Assembly: GCF_036850765.1 (NCBI RefSeq) | Contig: NC_089496.1 | Coordinates: 47,110,113-47,174,112 of the forward strand | Direction of reading: 5' to 3' | Source: Saccopteryx bilineata | Taxonomy: Eukaryota; Chordata; Mammalia; Chiroptera; Emballonuridae | Length of the DNA stretch: 64,000 nt | In this document: positions 12,346 to 24,109 of the stretch, in pieces | Position numbering within the stretch: the first letter of the stretch is position 1 | How the letters are laid out: each line of letters begins with the position of its first letter | Translations under genes and position numbers: made by a program | Notes under the pieces: generated by a model | The model's input: the letters and a program-made list of their open reading frames with translations, nothing else | What the model was told of the DNA's origin: nothing | Database searches by the model: none

Positions 12346-13301
12346 GATGAATCAGAGAATTGAATTAGCAATTTGGAAAACAAGATAGCAGAAAACACCC
12401 AATCAGGACAGCGAAAAGAAAAAAATTAAAAAAAAATGAGAATAGTTTAAGGGGCCCTTGAGATAATAACATCAAGCATACCAATATTCCTATCATAGGA
12501 TTACCAGAATGAGAAGAGAGAAAGCAAGGAATTGAAAACCTATTTGAAGAAATAATAATGGAAAACTTTCTTAACCTGGAAAATGAAGTAGATATACAAG
12601 TCCAGCAAGCGCAGAGAGCCCCAAACAAGATGAACCCTAAGAGGCCCACACCAAAACATAATTATTATATAATGCCAAAGGTCAGGGACAAAGAAGGGAT
12701 CTTAAAAGCAGCAAAGAAAAGCAGTCACTTAGAAGGGAGCTCCCATAACACTGTCAACTGACTTCTCAACATAAACTTTGCAGATCCGGAGAGATTGGCA
12801 CAAAATATTCAAAGTGATGAAAAGCAAAGACCTAAAATCAAGACGAATCTACCCAGCAAAGCTATCATTTAAAACTGAAGAACAGAAAGAGCTTCCCAGA
12901 TATGAAAAAGCGAAAGGAGTTTATACCAAGCCAGTATAACAAGAAATGTTAAATGAACTTCTTTAAGAACAAAGATATCTTCTATATAAATAAAAATGTA
13001 AATGTTCGTTTGTTCAAAATCTTTAATATCTGAAAATTCTTCACCAATTGCTTTGAAATTTTGACACGACGTTGCATTTGAATACACGCGTTTTTATGAT
13101 TTTATATAGCTACTATTATGTAGATGTCACACCTGTGACAGGTAAAAACATGCTTTTTTTGAAAAACAGCACCATCTGTTGGATGTAAAAGCAACACACA
13201 CTATACTAAATATTTTAAGATTCCATTTCAATGTTATGGGAGAAATATAGATCGCCCATGGCTGAAGATATTTCCATCGAATACGCAAGGAAAATTCAAA
13301 T

Positions 13302-14860
13302 ATGAACATGGATTTCACAGCAGAAATCTACAACGAAGCAAACAAAGTTCTCAATCAATTGGGAATGCCATCACTAAATCGATCTGCTGCTGCTTCGTTC
13401 GATGTAGAATTGCGTCGTGAACAAAATTACAACATGGGTGATCTTTTGTCATATGTGCAATCAAATATTCCCAAGCTAACGCTTGAGCAAAAAGGCATTT
13501 ATGATCAAATAATACAAACTGTCAACGGGGTTGGAGAAATCTTCTTAGATGTGCCAAGAGGAACTGGTAAAATGTTCCTAATTAGATTGATTCTGGCAGC
13601 AATTCGATCCCAAAATGACATAACCTTAGCTCTTGCGTCGTCTGGAATAGCGACATTGCTACCAGGTGAAAGAACTGCTCATTCTGCTTTGAAATTGCCA
13701 TTGAACATGCAATTCATTGAAACTCTCGTGTGCAACATTTCCAAAGCATCTGGCATGGGAAAAGTATTGCAGAAATGCAAACTTATTGTTTGGGATGAAT
13801 GCACAATGGCGCACAAAAAATTGCTTGAGGCTCTTGATTGATCATTGCAAGATTTGCGTGGAAAAATCAGACCATTTTGGAACGCATTAATATTGCTTGC
13901 AGGAGATTTCAGGCAAACATTACCTGTAATTCCTCGATCAACACCAGCAGATGAAATAAATGCTTGCCTGAAATACTCTACTTTGTGGCGACACGTCAAG
14001 ACATTAAAATTAACTACAAATATGCATGTCCAGCTGCAAAACCATCGATCAGCTGAGATATTCTCACATCAATTGCTGGAAATTGGGAACGGAAAGGTGC
14101 TGGTTGATCTGACCTCAGGACGAATTTTGTTGCCTCATAACTTCCGCAATTTAGTCTTCAAAAAAAAAATTGGTTGAAAAAGTATTTCCCAATATTCAAA
14201 CCAATTATAAGAATCACGATTGGCTGAGCGAACGAGCTATTCTTGTGGCCAAGAACAAAGACGTCTATGAACTTAACAATAATATTATTCAGTCTAACAT
14301 TCAAAGCCAGGCAGTCACAAGTCCGTTTACACTGTTATGGAAGCAGATGAAGCGGTTAATTAGCCAACAGAATTTTTGAATTCACTCGATCTGCCAGGGA
14401 TGCCATGGCACGTACTGCAATTGAAAATTGGTGTGCCAGTTATCATGTTGCGAAATATCAACCAGCCAAAGCTTTGCAGCAGCACGCAGTTTGCAGTAAA
14501 AAAATTAATAAGCAACATCGTAGAAGCAACAATCTCGACAGGACCTTTCAAAGGTGAAGATGTCCTCATTCCTCGCATTCCTGTGATTCCAATGGATATG
14601 CCATTTCAATTTAAGAGATGGCAGTTCCCAATTTGATTGGTGTTTGCAATCACCATCAATCAACAAAGCTCAGGGCCAATCTTTAGAATTGTGCGGTTTA
14701 GATCTAGACACGGATTGCTTCTCACGTGGACAAATTATATGTTGCGTGTTCTAGAGTTGGCAAACCAGATAATCTCTATATCTGCACAGACAATAGAACA
14801 GCAAAAAATATTATATACCCACAAGCATTGTAAAATTAAACATATCAGAAACGTGCGCTT
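13302..14860 (+). pseudogene. Helitron Pif1-like helicase remnant
   Basis: The frames together resemble a Pif1-family (SF1B) helicase as found at the C-terminus of Helitron transposases. At 13302-13841 the Walker A region reads PRGTGKMF (usual form GTGKT/S, so the last residue is changed), followed by a Walker B-like IVWDECTMAHKK. An in-frame TGA at 13839-13841 replaces the next codon. The same frame continues at 13845 with LLAGDFRQTLPVIPRS, a Pif1 signature (motif III GDFxQLPPV). A frameshift follows in an A run near 14160-14170, the frame returns at 14376, a TGA occurs at 14634-14636, and further shifts follow. The protein cannot be made and the HUH nuclease part is absent. Confidence 0.93.
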
Positions 14861-14890
14861 TCTCTTCTTTCTTTTCCATTTAACCAGACT

Positions 14891-14923
14891 GAGCCACAGC
14901 AACGCGTGGCCGGGTACAGCTAG
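14891..14923 (+). other. Helitron 3' terminal hairpin and CTAG end
   Basis: GCCAC (14892-14896) pairs with GTGGC (14906-14910), followed by 13 bases ending CTAG. This is the transposition termination signal of Helitrons. Confidence 0.88.
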
Positions 14924-16287
14924 TGAATAATAAAATGGCAGTAACTATATAGCTATCAACAATTACTTCAAATGCAAATGGATTAAATGCCCCAATCAAA
15001 AGACAGATACTGCCTACAAGAGGCCCACTTCAGAGTAAAAGACGTACAAAAACAAAGTAAAGGATGGGGAAAAAATATTTCATGCAAATGGAAATGAAAA
15101 AACGCTGGAGATAACAATACTTACATCAAATAAAATGGACTTTAAAACAGAGGCTGTAACAAGAGACAAAGAAGGACCCAGCAATCCCACTTAGCTAAAG
15201 ATACCCAAAACACTAATTCAACAAAATAGATGCATCCTTACATTCATTGCAACATTATTTACAGGAGCCAAGCTACGGAAGCAACCTAATTGTTACTTTA
15301 AAAATATCTGGTTAGAGGACAATCTGACTTTGGGTGGTGGGTATGCAACATAATTGAACGACAAGATAACCTGGACTTGTTATCTTTGAATATATGTATC
15401 CTGATTTATTGATGTCACCCCATTAAAAAAATAAAATTATTATAAATAAAAAAGAAATAGATTTAATCCATTCTAGCCCTGTGAAACGTACCCAAACCAT
15501 CCTAAATTATGAAAAAGACATGTTTTTAATTAAGAAAAACACATGTATACTTTACCAATGCATAACAAAATATATGAAATCAAAGAAAAAAAAATATCTG
15601 GCTATTTAAAGTGTATTTTTTTTTGTTTTAATTATTATTTTTGTCTCCTCACATTTCCCATTAGTACATGGGCAAAGGTAGGTTAACTCATATAAATGTA
15701 AGATACAAGTAGCATGGCACAAAATACATTTATATTTTAAATCTAATTCTAAAGCTACATTTAGATGTTTTGCCTACCTTGTCCCTGTACATTATCTGTG
15801 GCCCAGTATTCTTTCAACATTTCTTATGTCTCCAAATAAAATACATTTTCATTTTGGATAGTACAGAGTACAATGAGAAAGGAAACACAACTGTAGAAAA
15901 GAGGATATACTATTTTTACTCTTTGCTTTGTCCTGTTTTCCCACCCATCCTCCTATAGCTCTGCTTTAGCCTGACTTCAGGTCCTTGTGTGTACTTTCTC
16001 TTGCTCTTCCAGCTCTGCCAGTTAGATACTAACCTCTTCTTTCACTTCTTTGTTCTAAGTGCCTATTCTTGGGGAGATTCTATTTAGTCTTTAATTCCAT
16101 GTGAGTGGATGAGATCTATAAAGATTTTAAGATTTAGTTGATCAGGATGAGTAATAAAAGATTATCTCCTTTAGAAACAAAGCACCCATAAAAAATTTTA
16201 GGATTTTATTAAAAAGTAAGCCCTCTAAGAATGTGATATATATTTTTTCCTGTTCTTCAAAAGCCATATTTTTAGGGTCTGTTAGGG

Positions 16288-17060
16288 AGTGTATGGCCAG
16301 TAGTCGTGGCTGTTGTGGCCATGCACATGCTGCTTCTCTAAATTCGGACAGCTGGTAAAGAAACAGTGGAGCCAAAAAACGATCTTGCACCGGGCCTGAC
16401 CAAGTGGTGGCGCAACGGATAGAGCATTGGACTGAGATGCGGAGTACCCAGGTTCCAGACCCCGAGGTTGCCAGCTTGAGCGCGGGCTCATCTGGTTTGA
16501 GCAAAGCTCACCAGCTTGGACTCAAGGTGGCTGGCTCGAGCAAGGGGTTACTCGGTCTGCTGAAGGCCCCCAGTCAAGGCACATGTGAGAAGGCAATCAA
16601 TGAACTACTAAGGTGTCGCAACGAAAAACTGATGATTGATGCTTCTCATCTTTCTCCGTTCCTGTCTGTCCCTATCTATCCTTCTCTCTGTCTCTGGGAA
16701 AAAAAAAGTCTCACACTGGCTAACAAGCAAACACACAGGGAAAACACTTCTATTTCACTCAGGGCTCCCAAAGCCCTCACACATTCTCCAGTTCCTCCTA
16801 GCATCAAAGGCCACTCCAGTCTCAGTGGCGCTCGCAAAGGCCCTCAACTCTGGTTCCCCATCTGCACACCTTCTCTTTCCCTGCCAACATGGCTTCTCCT
16901 TCAGCACTCTGCATTCTCTGCAAATGTGGCTTCTTTCTCTGCCTCTTCTTTTCAGAATGTTCTGGTGCAAAAACCTCTCCAGCAAACAGCGAAACAGTGG
17001 CCCTTCCTAAGCAGGAAGGTAATTTGCAATTTCACAGACCTCATATACCTGGCGCTGCCC
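16288..17060 (-). mobile_element. Reverse-orientation LTR (same family as 33.1-34.2 kb), split by a SINE
   Basis: GTGTATGGCCAGTAGTC at the left and AGCAGGAAGGTAATTTGCAA at the right are reverse complements of the two ends of the LTR at 33109-33592. Internal blocks such as GTAAAGAAACAGTGGAGCC and GCTTCTCCTTCAGCACTC also match. A SINE divides it at 16394-16707. The terminal duplication was not resolved. The open frames here are accidental. Confidence 0.75.
16394..16707 (+). mobile_element. VES-type SINE (~330-bp subfamily)
   Basis: The head GCCTGACCAAGTGGTGGCGC, the body with 'CTCGGTCTGCTGAAGGC' and the pyrimidine-rich 3' part ending in A9 are present in + orientation, inside an LTR. Confidence 0.9.
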
Positions 17061-18332
17061 AACTCTCAATGCAAACTATTAGCGAGCAAATATGAAAATC
17101 ATATTTTACAAACTTATTTGACCAACAGGGAGAATTTATACTATGATTGTCAGAAGAAGATGTGCCTAATTATGTTGGCTTCTCATACTTCTGTAGCTGA
17201 ATGGAACGTTAAATCAACTAAAGATAAGTTTTACCTGAAACAGGAACAGAAATAACTAGTCCAGATTTACATGAAGAAAGTTAAAATGTTGAAATTTCTG
17301 CCTTTTCAACCCTGTGGTCTGTACCCCATCATCTACTTGCTAGAGAATGATTTTATATATTTTGTTGTCTTTGATTTAGATTTCATTCTGTTAACAGCCT
17401 AGTAAAATCTCCCTGCGACACGTGAGTGTTCATGTACCCGTGCATGGGGGTGGGGGGGAGAAACACAATGAGCTGTGCTTGGAAACTCATTTCTCCAGCT
17501 GTTCTGAGCTGCCCTTGTGAGTCTGAGCACTAGGGAGAGAATTGTGGAGAGAACTCCACACTTCATCTTCGGATTTGGGCGAGAGACACAATGTTAGAGG
17601 GAAGATGGAGTTGGTCATTCAGTGAATATTCTTTGTTAATCACTCTGCTTTCACATGGTACTGCGAAATTGGTAAATATCTTGATATGAAACATGGAGAA
17701 GATATGTTTTAAAATCATTCCTTATGTTTTTGAGTTCAGTGGAATATATTTTTCAGTGGAATATTTTTATTTGAAAGTTCTAAAGACATTTGACACTCTC
17801 AATAAGACTAACTGCTTGTACTTGAATAAATTTTAAGTTTAATGAAATCTGGTAACGAATTAAAAGCAGTAATTTTGTTTTTGTTTACATTAAAAAGAGA
17901 CAGTTTTAGTAAAATTCACTGAACTTTTAGTAAGTAGTTCTTAGAATAGCTAAAACATGGTAAGACAACAAGTAAAAAATATGTTAGGAGCAATATGTAT
18001 ATCTTACAGAAACAAGTGACAAACAATTATAAGCATATAGACTCTACCCAAGTTTATACTGTGTCTAAAGCTAGTTATCAAACTTTGGTCATAAGTTTTC
18101 TGCAACTGAAGGGAATTGGAAACATAAATAAGCGAACTCTTTGGGGCCATCAAGCTTATTGAGAATTTTAGTTATGGCCTGTACAGGTTTTTCTGTTTTG
18201 CTTTAAGCCAAGGAATGTAAACAGTTAACTAACTATAGTGGTTAGAGTTTATTGTAGTAATTATTTTGAAATTTATAGTATGACTCTTTTTGCTCTTCAT
18301 CTGACTTCTGTGTTAATCTAGGGCCCTGGAGG

Positions 18333-20104
18333 CTAGTGGGCCTGTACAGCTGTGCACCATGAAGAATGCTGCTGTGAACGTGGGGACGCTTTGTCTTTGC
18401 ATACAAGTGTTTTTGACTGTTCGGGATGGCTACCTAGTAGAGGGATTGCTAGGTCGTATGGTAACTCTGTTCTTAAGTTTTTTGAGGAACCGCCACACTG
18501 AATTCCATAAAGGCTGTTCCAGTTTACATTCCCACCAGCAGTGAATGAGGATTCCTTTTTCTCCACAGCCTCTCCGACATTTGTTACCTGTCTTGTTCAT
18601 AACAGCCAGCCTAGCAGGTGTGAAGTGCTATGTCACTGTAGTTTGGATTTGCGTATCTCTAATAGCTAGCGAAGGTGAGCAACTTTTCATCTATGTATTT
18701 GTTGTTTGCATATCTTCATGAGAAGTGTCTGTTCATGTCCTCCCCGTTTTTTAATTGGATGTTTGTTGAGCTTTGTAAGTTATTTCTATATTCTGGATAT
18801 TAACCCCTTGTCAGAGCTGCTGTGTGTGAATACTGTATCATCTCCCATTTAGTTTGCTCTCTTGTTGTTTTGTCAGTTTCTTTGGCTGTGCAGAAGCTTT
18901 TTAGTTTAATATAGTCCCATTCATTAATTCTCTTTACTTCTTACTATTGCCTTTACTTCTCTTGCCTTTGAGGTCAAATTCATAAAATACTCTCTATAGC
19001 CAAAGTCCATAAGTTTAGTACCCATGCTTGCTTATGTGTAATTTATTGTTTCAAATCTTACATTTAGATCTTTGATCTATTTTGAATTGATTTTTGTGCA
19101 TGGGGACAGACTAGTCAAGTTTCATTCTTCCACATATGGCTTTCCAATTTTCATAGCACCATTTATTGAAGAGGCTTTTTTTCCCCATTGTGTGTTTTTG
19201 GCTCCTTTGTCAAAAATTATTTGCTCATATACACATGGGCTTTTTCTGGGCTTTCTGTTCTGTTCATTGGTATATGTTTTTCTGCCCAATACAATGCTGT
19301 TTTGATTATTGTGGCTCTGTAATATAATTTGAAGTCAGGTATTGTGATACCTCCAGCTTCGTTTTTGGATTGCTTTGGCTACTTGGGTTGTTTTGTGGTT
19401 CCATGCCAATCTGATTATTTTTTGTTCTATTTCTTTAAGAAATTACATTAGGATTTTAATGGGATTACATTAAATCTGTATATTGCTTTGGGTAATACAG
19501 CCAATCAACTACACTGATTCTTCCAATTTACGAACATGGAATATTTTTTCATTTTATTGTATCTTTTCCAATTTCTTTTAATAATACTTTGTGGTTTTCA
19601 GTATATAGGCCTGTCACATTCTTTCTTAATTTATTTCTAGGTATTTTATGTTTTATGTTGCAATTGTAAAAGGAATTTTTTTTTAATTCAATTTCTGATG
19701 TTTTATTGTTGGCATGTAGAAAAGCAGTAGAGTTTTGTATATTGACTTTGTATCCTGTGACTTTACTGTATTTGTTTATTGTTTCTAATAGTTTTTTGGT
19801 GGAGTGTAGTGAACTTTTCTATCTACAGAATCACATCATCTACAAAAAGGGATACCTTTATTTCTTTCCCAAAATGGATGCCTTTCAGTTCTTTATCTTG
19901 CCGGATTGCTTTGGCTAGGGATTCCAGAACTATGTTCAATAAGAGTGGAGAGAGTGGGCATCCCTGTCTTATTCCTGATATTAGAGGGAAAGTCTTCTGA
20001 TTTTTACAACTGAGTATGATATTGGCTGAGGCTTTGTCATATATGGCCTTTATTATGTTGAGGTACTTTCCTTCTGTACCCATTTTATTGAATGTTTTAA
20101 TCAT
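18333..20104 (-). pseudogene. L1 ORF2 remnant (reverse transcriptase and C-terminal part)
   Basis: On the - strand 19823-20104 encodes an L1 reverse transcriptase segment with the [18 protein letters not shown] block and an FVDD box (FADD/YADD family), so the catalytic Asp pair is retained. 18333-18566 encodes the C-terminal ORF2 region with LPYDLAIPLLGSHPEQ. Stops and frameshifts lie between, so no functional protein is possible. Confidence 0.9.
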
Positions 20105-20275
20105 AAATGGATGTTATATCTTATTGAATGCGTTTTCTACATCTATTGATAGGATCATATCTTTGTCCTTTGTTTTTGTTAATGTGATATATTATCTATT
20201 GATTTACATATGTTGGACCATCCTTGTGCTCCTGGAATAAATCCACTTGATTGTTATTTATTATTTTTTTATTGT
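18340..20275 (-). mobile_element. L1 LINE, 3' part in antisense orientation
   Basis: The + strand reads as the reverse complement of L1 ORF2: GTTTACATTCCCACCAGCAG near 18515 and TATTCCTGATATTAGAGGG near 19975. Coding remnants on the - strand confirm orientation. The element is 5'-truncated, ending inside the reverse transcriptase. Confidence 0.93.
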
Positions 20276-20485
20276 ATTGAGTGTCTTTTTAAATGCTGAT
20301 TTGTTTAAACTGATACTCGATGTTTATGAATTCTGAATTATTTTTCTTTTGATGTGTTTGTCTCATAGTAATTGCCTAGTCCTTTATGCTTACTTAATGG
20401 TCTATTTTCCTATCAGTTCTTTTCAAACTTGCCAACGTATTATAAAACTGTCTGAATACAATAGTGTTTTACCCATGATTAAATA

Positions 20486-20725
20486 TAGTGATATCTTGAG
20501 ATACAAATTTAATTTGTTCTGTAACCGAGCTCGTAAGTCAGTCAACTCGTACATCAAACTGCCGATACTGGACCTGTGTGCCAATGCCCCAACTATCAGC
20601 AGCTTTCCAAATCACGCCTCGTATCTCGGAATTTTGCTCAGATCTTGAACAAAAATACAGACCGAGTAGCAGCTCGTACCTTAAAAATTCGTAAGTTGAT
20701 CTGTTCGTATCTCAAGGTACCACTG
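20486..20725. mobile_element. Tc1/mariner (pogo-like) MITE
   Basis: The inverted ends TAGTGATATCTTGAGATAC and CAGTGGTACCTTGAGATAC (rc of the right end) are flanked by TA on each side. The body repeats phrases such as 'ctcgtaagtcagtcaactcgt' only partly inverted. A 240-bp size and TA duplication fit a non-autonomous Tc1/mariner element. Confidence 0.85.
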
Positions 20726-20744
20726 TATATTAAGAAACTTGGGG

Positions 20745-21260
20745 AGGGGGCAGGGAGCGGGAGCTGCCGCCACCGCTGCCAGAGCTCACCACGGGGACCG
20801 AGATGCAGGTGGGACCGGAACCGGAACCCCCCTCTTCAAGTCCTTCTTCCCTCTCCGCGACCCGGTCGAGGCGCCTCCGAGGAACCCTGGGTGGGAGCAG
20901 GCGTGGGGGGAGGGGAGGCAGAGGCAGGAGGGGCGCTCGGCCTGGAATAGTGCAGCAGACAGGGCTGGTCCCCAGGAGACTGCGGCCCCGGGGAATGGGT
21001 GGGTATAGGGTGTCCAGGGAGTAGGGTCGGGTCAGAGCGGACTGCACTCGGCCCGGAGGGTCCGAGCCAGGAGCGAGGCCTGCACCCTGCACCACCCTTC
21101 CTTCGGGAAATACCAAGGTGAGTCAAGAGGCAGGTGCACGGGGAAGAACGTGTCCAAGTCCTGCTTGACAGAAGAGAAACTGAGTCACCAGCTCAGGACC
21201 CGCGTGGTCAGCGGGCCTGAAGGGGGCTGGGTCTGCCTGTGGTGTAGAGGATTGGGTGGG
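20745..21260. promoter_or_regulatory. GC/CpG-rich patch, possible cryptic promoter or first exon
   Basis: A sharply GC-rich block inside AT-rich intron contains several CpGs, GC-box-like runs (GGGGAGGGGGCAGGG) and ends near a strong splice-donor-like ACCAAGGTGAGTC at 21113-21125. Short open frames on both strands show no family resemblance. It could be an alternative promoter with an unknown first exon, or GC-rich sequence brought in with a repeat. Confidence 0.3.
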
Positions 21261-21584
21261 CCTGTGTGAGTCCAGGCGGCCTCTGCCTGGAGATGGGTTT
21301 CTGTTCTGGTCCGCACCTCTTGGCTCAGTTCCCTTGTGCTCTGTGACTCTCGCATCTTCTGGCTTTTCGTTGGTTTGGAATTGTCCCTATGAGTGGAGCC
21401 ATCTCAGTGTGTAGGGCCTAGGCCAGGGAGGAACAGGTAGGGTTGCTGACTGGGGGGTCTGAACAGGAGTTTGAGGTTCTGGGTAGACTTTTCTGAGCTG
21501 TCCTGATCCTAGTCCTGGTGCCAGTCATCCCCCAGTATACTATGGGGGAGGAACACTAACAGAAGAGCCATGGGTTGTAAATTC

Positions 21585-21905
21585 CGTGCCCAGCTCTGCC
21601 ATTTGCTAGTTGTAAGACCTTGGAATGTCTCTTTCTTTCCTTTCTCTTTTAGAAGATTGGGACCCATAAAGATAGTAATGATGATAGTTGTTGATTACGT
21701 GCTTACTTTGTGTCAAGCACTGACATGTTCCATTTAATTCTGGGGTTAGGGATCATTAGTCTGTTTCATAGATACAAAAACTAAAGCTCAGAAAGGACAT
21801 ATAATTTGTTCAAGATATCACAGTTGATAGGTGTCAGAGCCTGGATTTCATCCCAAGTCTGACTCCATGACCCAGGACCTTAACTATTAGGCTACCCAGC
21901 CTTTA
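21585..21905 (+). mobile_element. MIR SINE (one or two overlapping copies)
   Basis: TTTGCTAGTTGTAAGACC starts a MIR-like block. GCTTACTTTGTGTCAAGC, GATACAAAAACTAAAGCTC and GTCAGAGCCTGGATTTCATC then follow MIR order in + orientation. Confidence 0.8.
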
Positions 21906-22489
21906 GGGCACACCCCCCCGACCCCCATGAGAGAATAGGGAGGTGAAAAGTCCTAGGACCCCAGCTCCCTGTTATGTTTTATTTACTTTGTGGCCAGCAA
22001 AGACTTGCCCTGACCCAATTCATAGTCTTTCCTCACCTGGTGCTGCTGCCTCTGAGCCCCAAACACAAGGGGCACTGAAGAAGTGGGCTGTGACCACCCC
22101 AAGCCTTCCCCACGCAGTGCTCGGGTGCTGGGCCCTGGGGTCAGCTTTCCAGACAGTTGCAGTTTCAATCCATCCTCCATCTGTCCTCAATGAGCACTCT
22201 CCCTCCTTAGAGCTGGACCTCAGGATGCGTGAGACAGGGTCTCTAAGCTCTGCAGGCCTCGCTCCTCGGAGAGCTGGGGCATTGAGGGGGCTATGACTGA
22301 GGCTGGTCCAGTGAGTAGTCCCTGGGGACAAGAACTATGCAGTGGGAAAAACAGTAGACTTGAAAGTCTGCAACTTTTCTGAGCTTCGGTTTCCTCATCT
22401 GTTATAGAGGTTATTCAAACCTCTCCCAGGGAAAGGTAAGAACAGAAAAAAAAAAAAAAAGAAACTTGATCAGTTCACTTCGTTTTCTT

Positions 22490-22553
22490 TCTACCTCTCC
22501 CCTCCCCTCCCTCCTCTTCCGAGTCCTCCCCTCCCCTCCTCTGCCTCCCAGTC
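22490..22553. repeat. Polypyrimidine tract
   Basis: A C/T run with CCCTCCCC motifs. Its complement is G-rich and could form triplex or G-quadruplex structures, but no function is shown. Confidence 0.7.
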
Positions 22554-23099
22554 CAAACTCATACCTTCTTAGACGCTGCCCAGTTATCCAAGGACTTCCC
22601 AGTAGCACTGTCTCCTATATGAGATCTGGTTTCCTTGAACTTGGTGTCTTTCTCCTTGTTTTTCTCTCTTCTGTTTGCTCCCTTGTTTTAGTGGAGTACA
22701 TGTTTCAGAAGTTTCTCAGGGTGTGTCCAAGAAGGAAGTTCTTGATGCTTTACCTATTGGGGAAAATGTATTAATCATTAAGTGTGAATATGTAATAGTC
22801 TACATGAAATAATTTTCTTTCATAATTTTGAAATTACTGCTTCACTTGTCTTCTTTCAGATGTTACTGATCAGAAGACTAATGCTACTCTGATTCTGAAA
22901 AATAATTGGACTCCAAAAATATTAATATCATGAAAGACAAAATATTTAAAAAGTCTGAGAAACTGTTCTAGATATTTTATATCGATCATTTTTCTTTTTA
23001 AAACACTAGACTTGGCTCTTTGTCTCTGAAGCTTTGTTACTTCATAGTAGTGTGCCTTGGTGTGGCTATTTTCATTTGTTGTTTTGGTACATTCTCTTA

Positions 23100-23560
23100 G
23101 CCTGTGTACTGTTGATGTGAGACATTTCCTGTAGAGAATTTTTATGTTTATTTGAGCCAAACGACAATGTCAGGAAACATGATTTCAAATGCTGTGGAGA
23201 ATAACAGTTTTGCAGTTTCTTTTATACATTTGAATTGCGGAAAAGTAAGGAAGGTTACATGAAGTGGGAGAAACCATAGTGGGGGTTGGATTACAGATAG
23301 GTAAGATTATGTGCTCTCTTGAGGGTGGTTATGCTTCAGGGGTCTGATAAAGAGGATTACTTGGGCATCTCAAAGGTGTGTTAACCTAGATGTGCACAGT
23401 GAACAAGGCTTGCTCAAGGCAAAGATAAACCTTTTACTAAAGAAGTTACAGACCTGAGGTGTGACTGCCCAGTTAGGAATTTATGATCAGGTCAATTACT
23501 TAACTGGATTTGTCATTTTATTATAGAACCCCTTTTGTGTCCACAATACTCATTAACTCT
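23100..23560. mobile_element. LTR-like old repeat, unassigned
   Basis: TTATTTGAGCCAAACGACAA, GAGAAACCATAGTGGGGG and GTTACAGACCTGAGGTGTGA resemble old eutherian LTR sequence in reverse orientation. Ends are not defined. Confidence 0.35.
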
Positions 23561-23641
23561 AGTTTGGGAAGTTATATCTTTGATAGTTTCTTCCTCTTAA
23601 GTCTCTTTGTAGTTGGTTGGATGTTAAACCACCTGGATTGA

Positions 23642-24017
23642 GGCCCGGGCTGATTTGCTCAGTGGTAGAGCGTCAGTTCTGTGTTTGGATGTCTGGGGCT
23701 TGATTCTTGGTCAGGACACACAAGAGAAGTGACCAACTGCTTTTCTACCGCCCCCCTCCCCTTTCCCTTTCCCTCTCCCTCTCTCTTCCTCTCCCACAGC
23801 CATGGCTCAATTGGTTTGAGCACATCAGCCCCGGGTGCTGAGGATGGCTCTGTGGAGCTTCCTTCTCAGGTGCTAAAAATAGCTCACTGGGGAGCATGGC
23901 CCAAGATGGGCAGAGCATCAGTCCCAGACGGGAGTTGCTGGGTGGGTCCCGGTCAGGGAGCCTGTGGGAGTCTGTCTCTCTCTGTCCCCTCCTCTTACTT
24001 GGGGGAAAAAATGAAAA
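23642..24017 (+). mobile_element. VES SINE (long subfamily)
   Basis: The tRNA-like head GCTGATTTGCTCAGTGGTAG and the body with GGCAGAGCATC lie between an 18-bp duplication TTAAACCACCTGGATTGA at 23624-23641 and 24018-24035. Confidence 0.93.
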
Positions 24018-24109
24018 TTAAACCACCTGGATTGATCTTGTGATTTCATTATTTACTCTCTTATTTGGCTGTTGGTTCTACTTCCTGGGAGGTTAAAAAA
24101 GATGTGTAT

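Larger units (their letters stand above)
12978..14923 (+). mobile_element. Helitron (HeliBat-like), internally deleted
   Basis: The element begins TCTTCTATATAAATAAAA and ends GTGGCCGGGTACAGCTAG, which fits the TC...CTRR rule. It sits between A (12977) and T (14924), the A^T target of Helitrons, with no target duplication. A GCCAC/GTGGC hairpin lies just before the terminus. At about 1.95 kb it is far shorter than an autonomous Helitron (about 5-6 kb): only the C-terminal helicase part is kept and the Rep (HUH) domain is missing. Helitrons move by a rolling-circle or peel-and-paste mechanism. Confidence 0.93.
12346..15447 (+). mobile_element. HAL1/L1-type LINE split by a Helitron
   Basis: Upstream of the Helitron, 12500-12900 encodes an L1 ORF1-like stretch (for example NLENEVDIQVQQAQRAPNK and MPKVRDKEGILKAA) with a stop soon after. 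Downstream, from 14924, the sequence resumes with AATAATAAAATGGCAGTAAC, followed by a short region and then a 3' tail that ends near TTATTGATGTCACCCC and A-rich sequence. The absence of ORF2 between ORF1 and the tail suggests a HAL1 ('half-L1') rather than a complete L1. The frame is not intact. Confidence 0.7.

Noticed and set aside
13302..14860. Cellular PIF1 helicase gene or retrocopy
   Set aside because: It lies within Helitron ends, and its motifs fit the transposon helicase rather than host PIF1.
16404..17255. 283-codon protein-coding gene
   Set aside because: It starts in a SINE head and continues through an antisense LTR; composition and content are those of the repeats.
20745..21260. 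ZNRF2 exon 1
   Set aside because: No start followed by the N-myristoylation-type MGxxx sequence and Gly/Ser-rich ZNRF2 N-terminus is visible, and no frame leads in phase into exon 2.
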